From assembly GCA_037954325.1 (NCBI GenBank), contig JBBMNZ010000057.1, positions 310,001 to 374,000 of the forward strand: a stretch of DNA of 64,000 bases, in the 5' to 3' direction. The notes beneath the pieces were generated by a model. The model was not told where the DNA came from. It saw nothing but the letters and a program-made list of their open reading frames with translations, and searched no databases. Made by a program: the position numbers and the translations under genes. Shown here piece by piece: positions 61,996 to 64,000 of this stretch. The first letter of the stretch is position 1. Each line of letters starts with the position of its first letter. This DNA comes from Fistularia commersonii (lineage: Eukaryota; Chordata; Actinopteri; Syngnathiformes; Fistulariidae).

Positions 61996-62247
61996 TTGAC
62001 GGGAAAGAAACCAAATGTGTCACAAATGCAAAAGTTTGGTGCTGTGTGCTATGCATACAAGCACAACAAAAAGAAACTTGACTCAAGAGGTGAGAAGGGA
62101 GTTTTCATTGGATATGACAAAAATAGTCCAGCTTATTTTGTATATTATCCAAATAGTGAAAGAGTACTAAAACAGACTGCTAAAATTTGTGTCGAACCCA
62201 TCTCCAGAGCAACAAACCCAGACAGAGATGAGCTCAGACCAGGATGA
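61996..62247 (+). pseudogene. Copia-A integrase C-terminal fragment (copy 3)
   Basis: Counterpart of 26785-27036 with the same protein sequence (GVFIGYDKNSPAYFVYYPN). It begins at the D junction and ends in (GAT)n. Confidence 0.88.
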
Positions 62248-62255
62248 TGATGATA

Positions 62256-62287
<32 letters not shown>

Positions 62288-62288
62288 C
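62243..62288 (+). repeat. (GAT)n microsatellite, about 46 bp
   Basis: GAT triplets with one AAT interruption near the start. It is less than half the length of the unit 1 tract at 27031-27130. Confidence 0.95.
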
Positions 62289-63067
62289 AGTTAGACATTT
62301 AAAGAGGCAAGGAGTTCCCTCAATGCTGACAAGTGGATGAAATCTATGGACGAAGAGATGGAGTCATTGAGAGAGAAGAACACTTTTACCCTAACACAGC
62401 TACCCCAAGGCAAGTGTGCAGTGGGGGTGGGGGTGGGGGGTGGGGGGCGTATGCGCTAAAAAGAAATGAAGATGGCACAAACAAATATAAAGCTCGTTAT
62501 GTTGCTAAGGGCTACAGTCAAAAGTATGGCACGGATTTCGAGGAAACATTTTCTCCAACAGCAAATATGACAAGTGTGAGGGTGTTTATGCAGAAATCAG
62601 TTCCGGAAAATTTGTTCTTACACCAAATGGATGTAAAGACAGCCTATCTTCATGCACCCATAGATTGTGAGCTCTGTGTAGAACAACCAGAAGGGTATGA
62701 AGTGACAAATAAAAAACAGAAGCTGGTGTGTAAACTTAAAAAGTCACTATACATCCCTGAACAAGCCGGTCGTCATTGGGATCTGATGCTCCATTCTTAC
62801 TTGATTGACAATGACTTTATTCAGAATGAAGCAGATCATTGTGTTTATGTCAAAGAAAACCAAAATGACAAGGTCATCATCATAATATGGGTAGATGATT
62901 TAATCATAGCTGCGAGTGATGAGGAAGTAATGAAAGAGGTGAAAATCATGCTTACAGCTAGATTTAAAATGAAGGACATGGGCAAACTGATCAAAATCAA
63001 CACCCAGAAAATATGTCAGTCAGAAGAGTGTGTTAAGATGTCACAAAGAAAATATGTGGAAAGGTAG
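62289..63067 (+). pseudogene. Copia-A reverse transcriptase fragment (copy 4)
   Basis: Counterpart of 27131-27910 with the same 170-bp deletion, the same frame change at the G tract (about 62422-62448) and SLYIPEQ in place of SLYGLKQ. IIWVDDLIIAAS is present. LG has become MG in the MKDLGKL motif. Confidence 0.9.
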
Positions 63068-63280
63068 CCCTACAGTATTGTCCAACACAAGAGATGCCGG
63101 CACATGTTATGACAAAGCCTGCATCACAGTTTAAGTTGTTGAATTTTTCAACGTTGTTGTTTGTTGTTTGGGTCATGAGTATTTTATTTTGATGTAAATG
63201 GGCAAAGATACCAATAATATGAGAGCAAGTGGGGGCGTTGTTAACTGAGAAATATGCTCTCAATTATTTTCCGTTTTATT
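63068..63280 (+). mobile_element. Copia-A 3' remnant (copy 4)
   Basis: Fourth copy of the segment after the Copia-A stop, including the candidate LTR start TGTTAACTGAG near 63238. No open frame. Confidence 0.45.
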
Positions 63281-63443
63281 TCCAAGGGCCAGTCTCAGCT
63301 TCCGGTCAACAGGATCCCGCAGACCGGCCAAGGTGCACCTTCTTCGGACACGGATCCCCGTGTCGTCGGCGTGAAGCTCCGGGAGCACCAGACATGCACA
63401 TATGAATAAGCGAAGGAGTCAACTCCATAAGTCCTCCACTCAC

Positions 63444-63677
63444 GGCCTCGGTGTCACTGAATCGAGCAATTTGGTTTTTAATGTTTAAAAATCGGCTTAA
63501 CATTGAGGTGGAAAACACAGCGGTATCGTTAAAATACAGTAACAGGGTGATAACATCCATGTAAGAAGTGGAGGGGGATTTATTGCACTCACGGCCCCAC
63601 TCGTTTATTCCTCTCATACACAGCAGCCAGATCACCTGCTGGAGCTCCAAGCGCTGTGCACAGTCGGATGCCGCCAT
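63444..63677 (-). pseudogene. J exon-like frame, copy 4 (frame and donor intact)
   Basis: The 78-codon frame from ATGGCGGC to GAGGCC is open and the donor GTGAGT is intact. This and copy 1 are the only copies with both. One substitution changes IWPLC to IWLLC. The surrounding J module spans about 63280-63793. Confidence 0.42.
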
Positions 63678-63793
63678 CTAGCGGACATAAAATGTAAGGA
63701 AGCGGAGGGAGAAAGCCATCCGGTGTTCCCCGAGTAGCGGCGACGAACGAGTTTCGAGCCGTGGAGAAGGTTTGCTCCCCCCCCAACCTCTCT

Positions 63794-63794
63794 T

Positions 63795-63829
<35 letters not shown>

Positions 63830-64000
63830 CTTCTTCTTCTTCTTCCCCTTCTTCTTCTTCTTCTTCTTCTTCTTCTTCTTCTTCTTCTTCTTCTTCTTCT
63901 TCTTCTTCTTCTTCTTTTGTCTTTTCCCGTCAGGTGTGGCCACAGCGAGTCAACTTTCTCCATCTAACCCTATTCTCCGTATCCTTCTCTCTCACACCAA
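63794..64000 (-). mobile_element. Reversed RTE-like LINE, 3' end with long (CTT)n tail, cut by window end
   Basis: The plus strand shows about 120 bp of CTT triplets (63796-63915) with one CCCC interruption, then TTTTCCCGTCAGGTGTGGCC and CACAGCGAGTCAACTTTCTCC-like sequence. This is the reverse complement of the RTE 3' end, matching 28715-28800. The poly-Arg or poly-Leu frames across the tract are not genes. Confidence 0.85.

Noticed and set aside
63589..63963. Poly-Arg frame on the minus strand and poly-Leu frame on the plus strand
   Set aside because: Translation of the (CTT)n tail of a reversed RTE copy.

Overview
This 64-kb window looks like eukaryotic, repeat-only DNA, most likely from a ray-finned fish. 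It contains several vertebrate/teleost-type retroelements side by side: Ty1/Copia, an RTE-like LINE whose 3' end is a (GAA)n tail, an L1/Tx1-group LINE, and one LINE 3' tail of a type common in fish. It also has very long (TG)n and poly-G tracts and stop codons that look like methyl-CpG decay. The organism call is inference. I see no intact cellular protein gene, tRNA, rRNA, CRISPR array or prokaryotic signal.

The window is built as a macrosatellite. A unit of about 27.7 kb (roughly 2573-30321) is followed in the same orientation by a second unit (roughly 30322 to beyond 64000) with the same modules in the same order. Matching points are offset by 27,941 bp at the Copia-B LTR. The offset is 35,157 bp at the Copia-A reverse transcriptase near the end, because two internal satellite arrays are longer in unit 2. 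Positions 1-2572 are the tail of a preceding, different version of the unit, in which the Copia-A element still carries its integrase.

Each unit reads, left to right: a module J with an exon-like minus-strand frame; an RTE LINE inserted in a second Copia element (Copia-B, RNase H and 3' LTR); TG-rich units; an internally deleted L1; module D; a TATA-bearing module and a (TG)n tract; an L1 fragment; a diverged J (J'); a large GC-rich minisatellite built on the octamer GCGGAGGA (7.6 kb in unit 1, 11.7 kb in unit 2); a second TG-unit array (2.8 kb against 6.1 kb); a second L1 fragment and J'; another deleted L1 and D; then Copia-A, J, a reversed truncated RTE, Copia-A again and J.

All coding pieces are dead: truncated, frameshifted or with in-frame stops. 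The interest lies in the architecture: paralogous 'before and after' versions of a satellite expansion, a roughly 115-bp core module present in several divergent states, a nested insertion with a readable target-site duplication, and a repeated minus-strand segment resembling a captured first exon with a splice donor.
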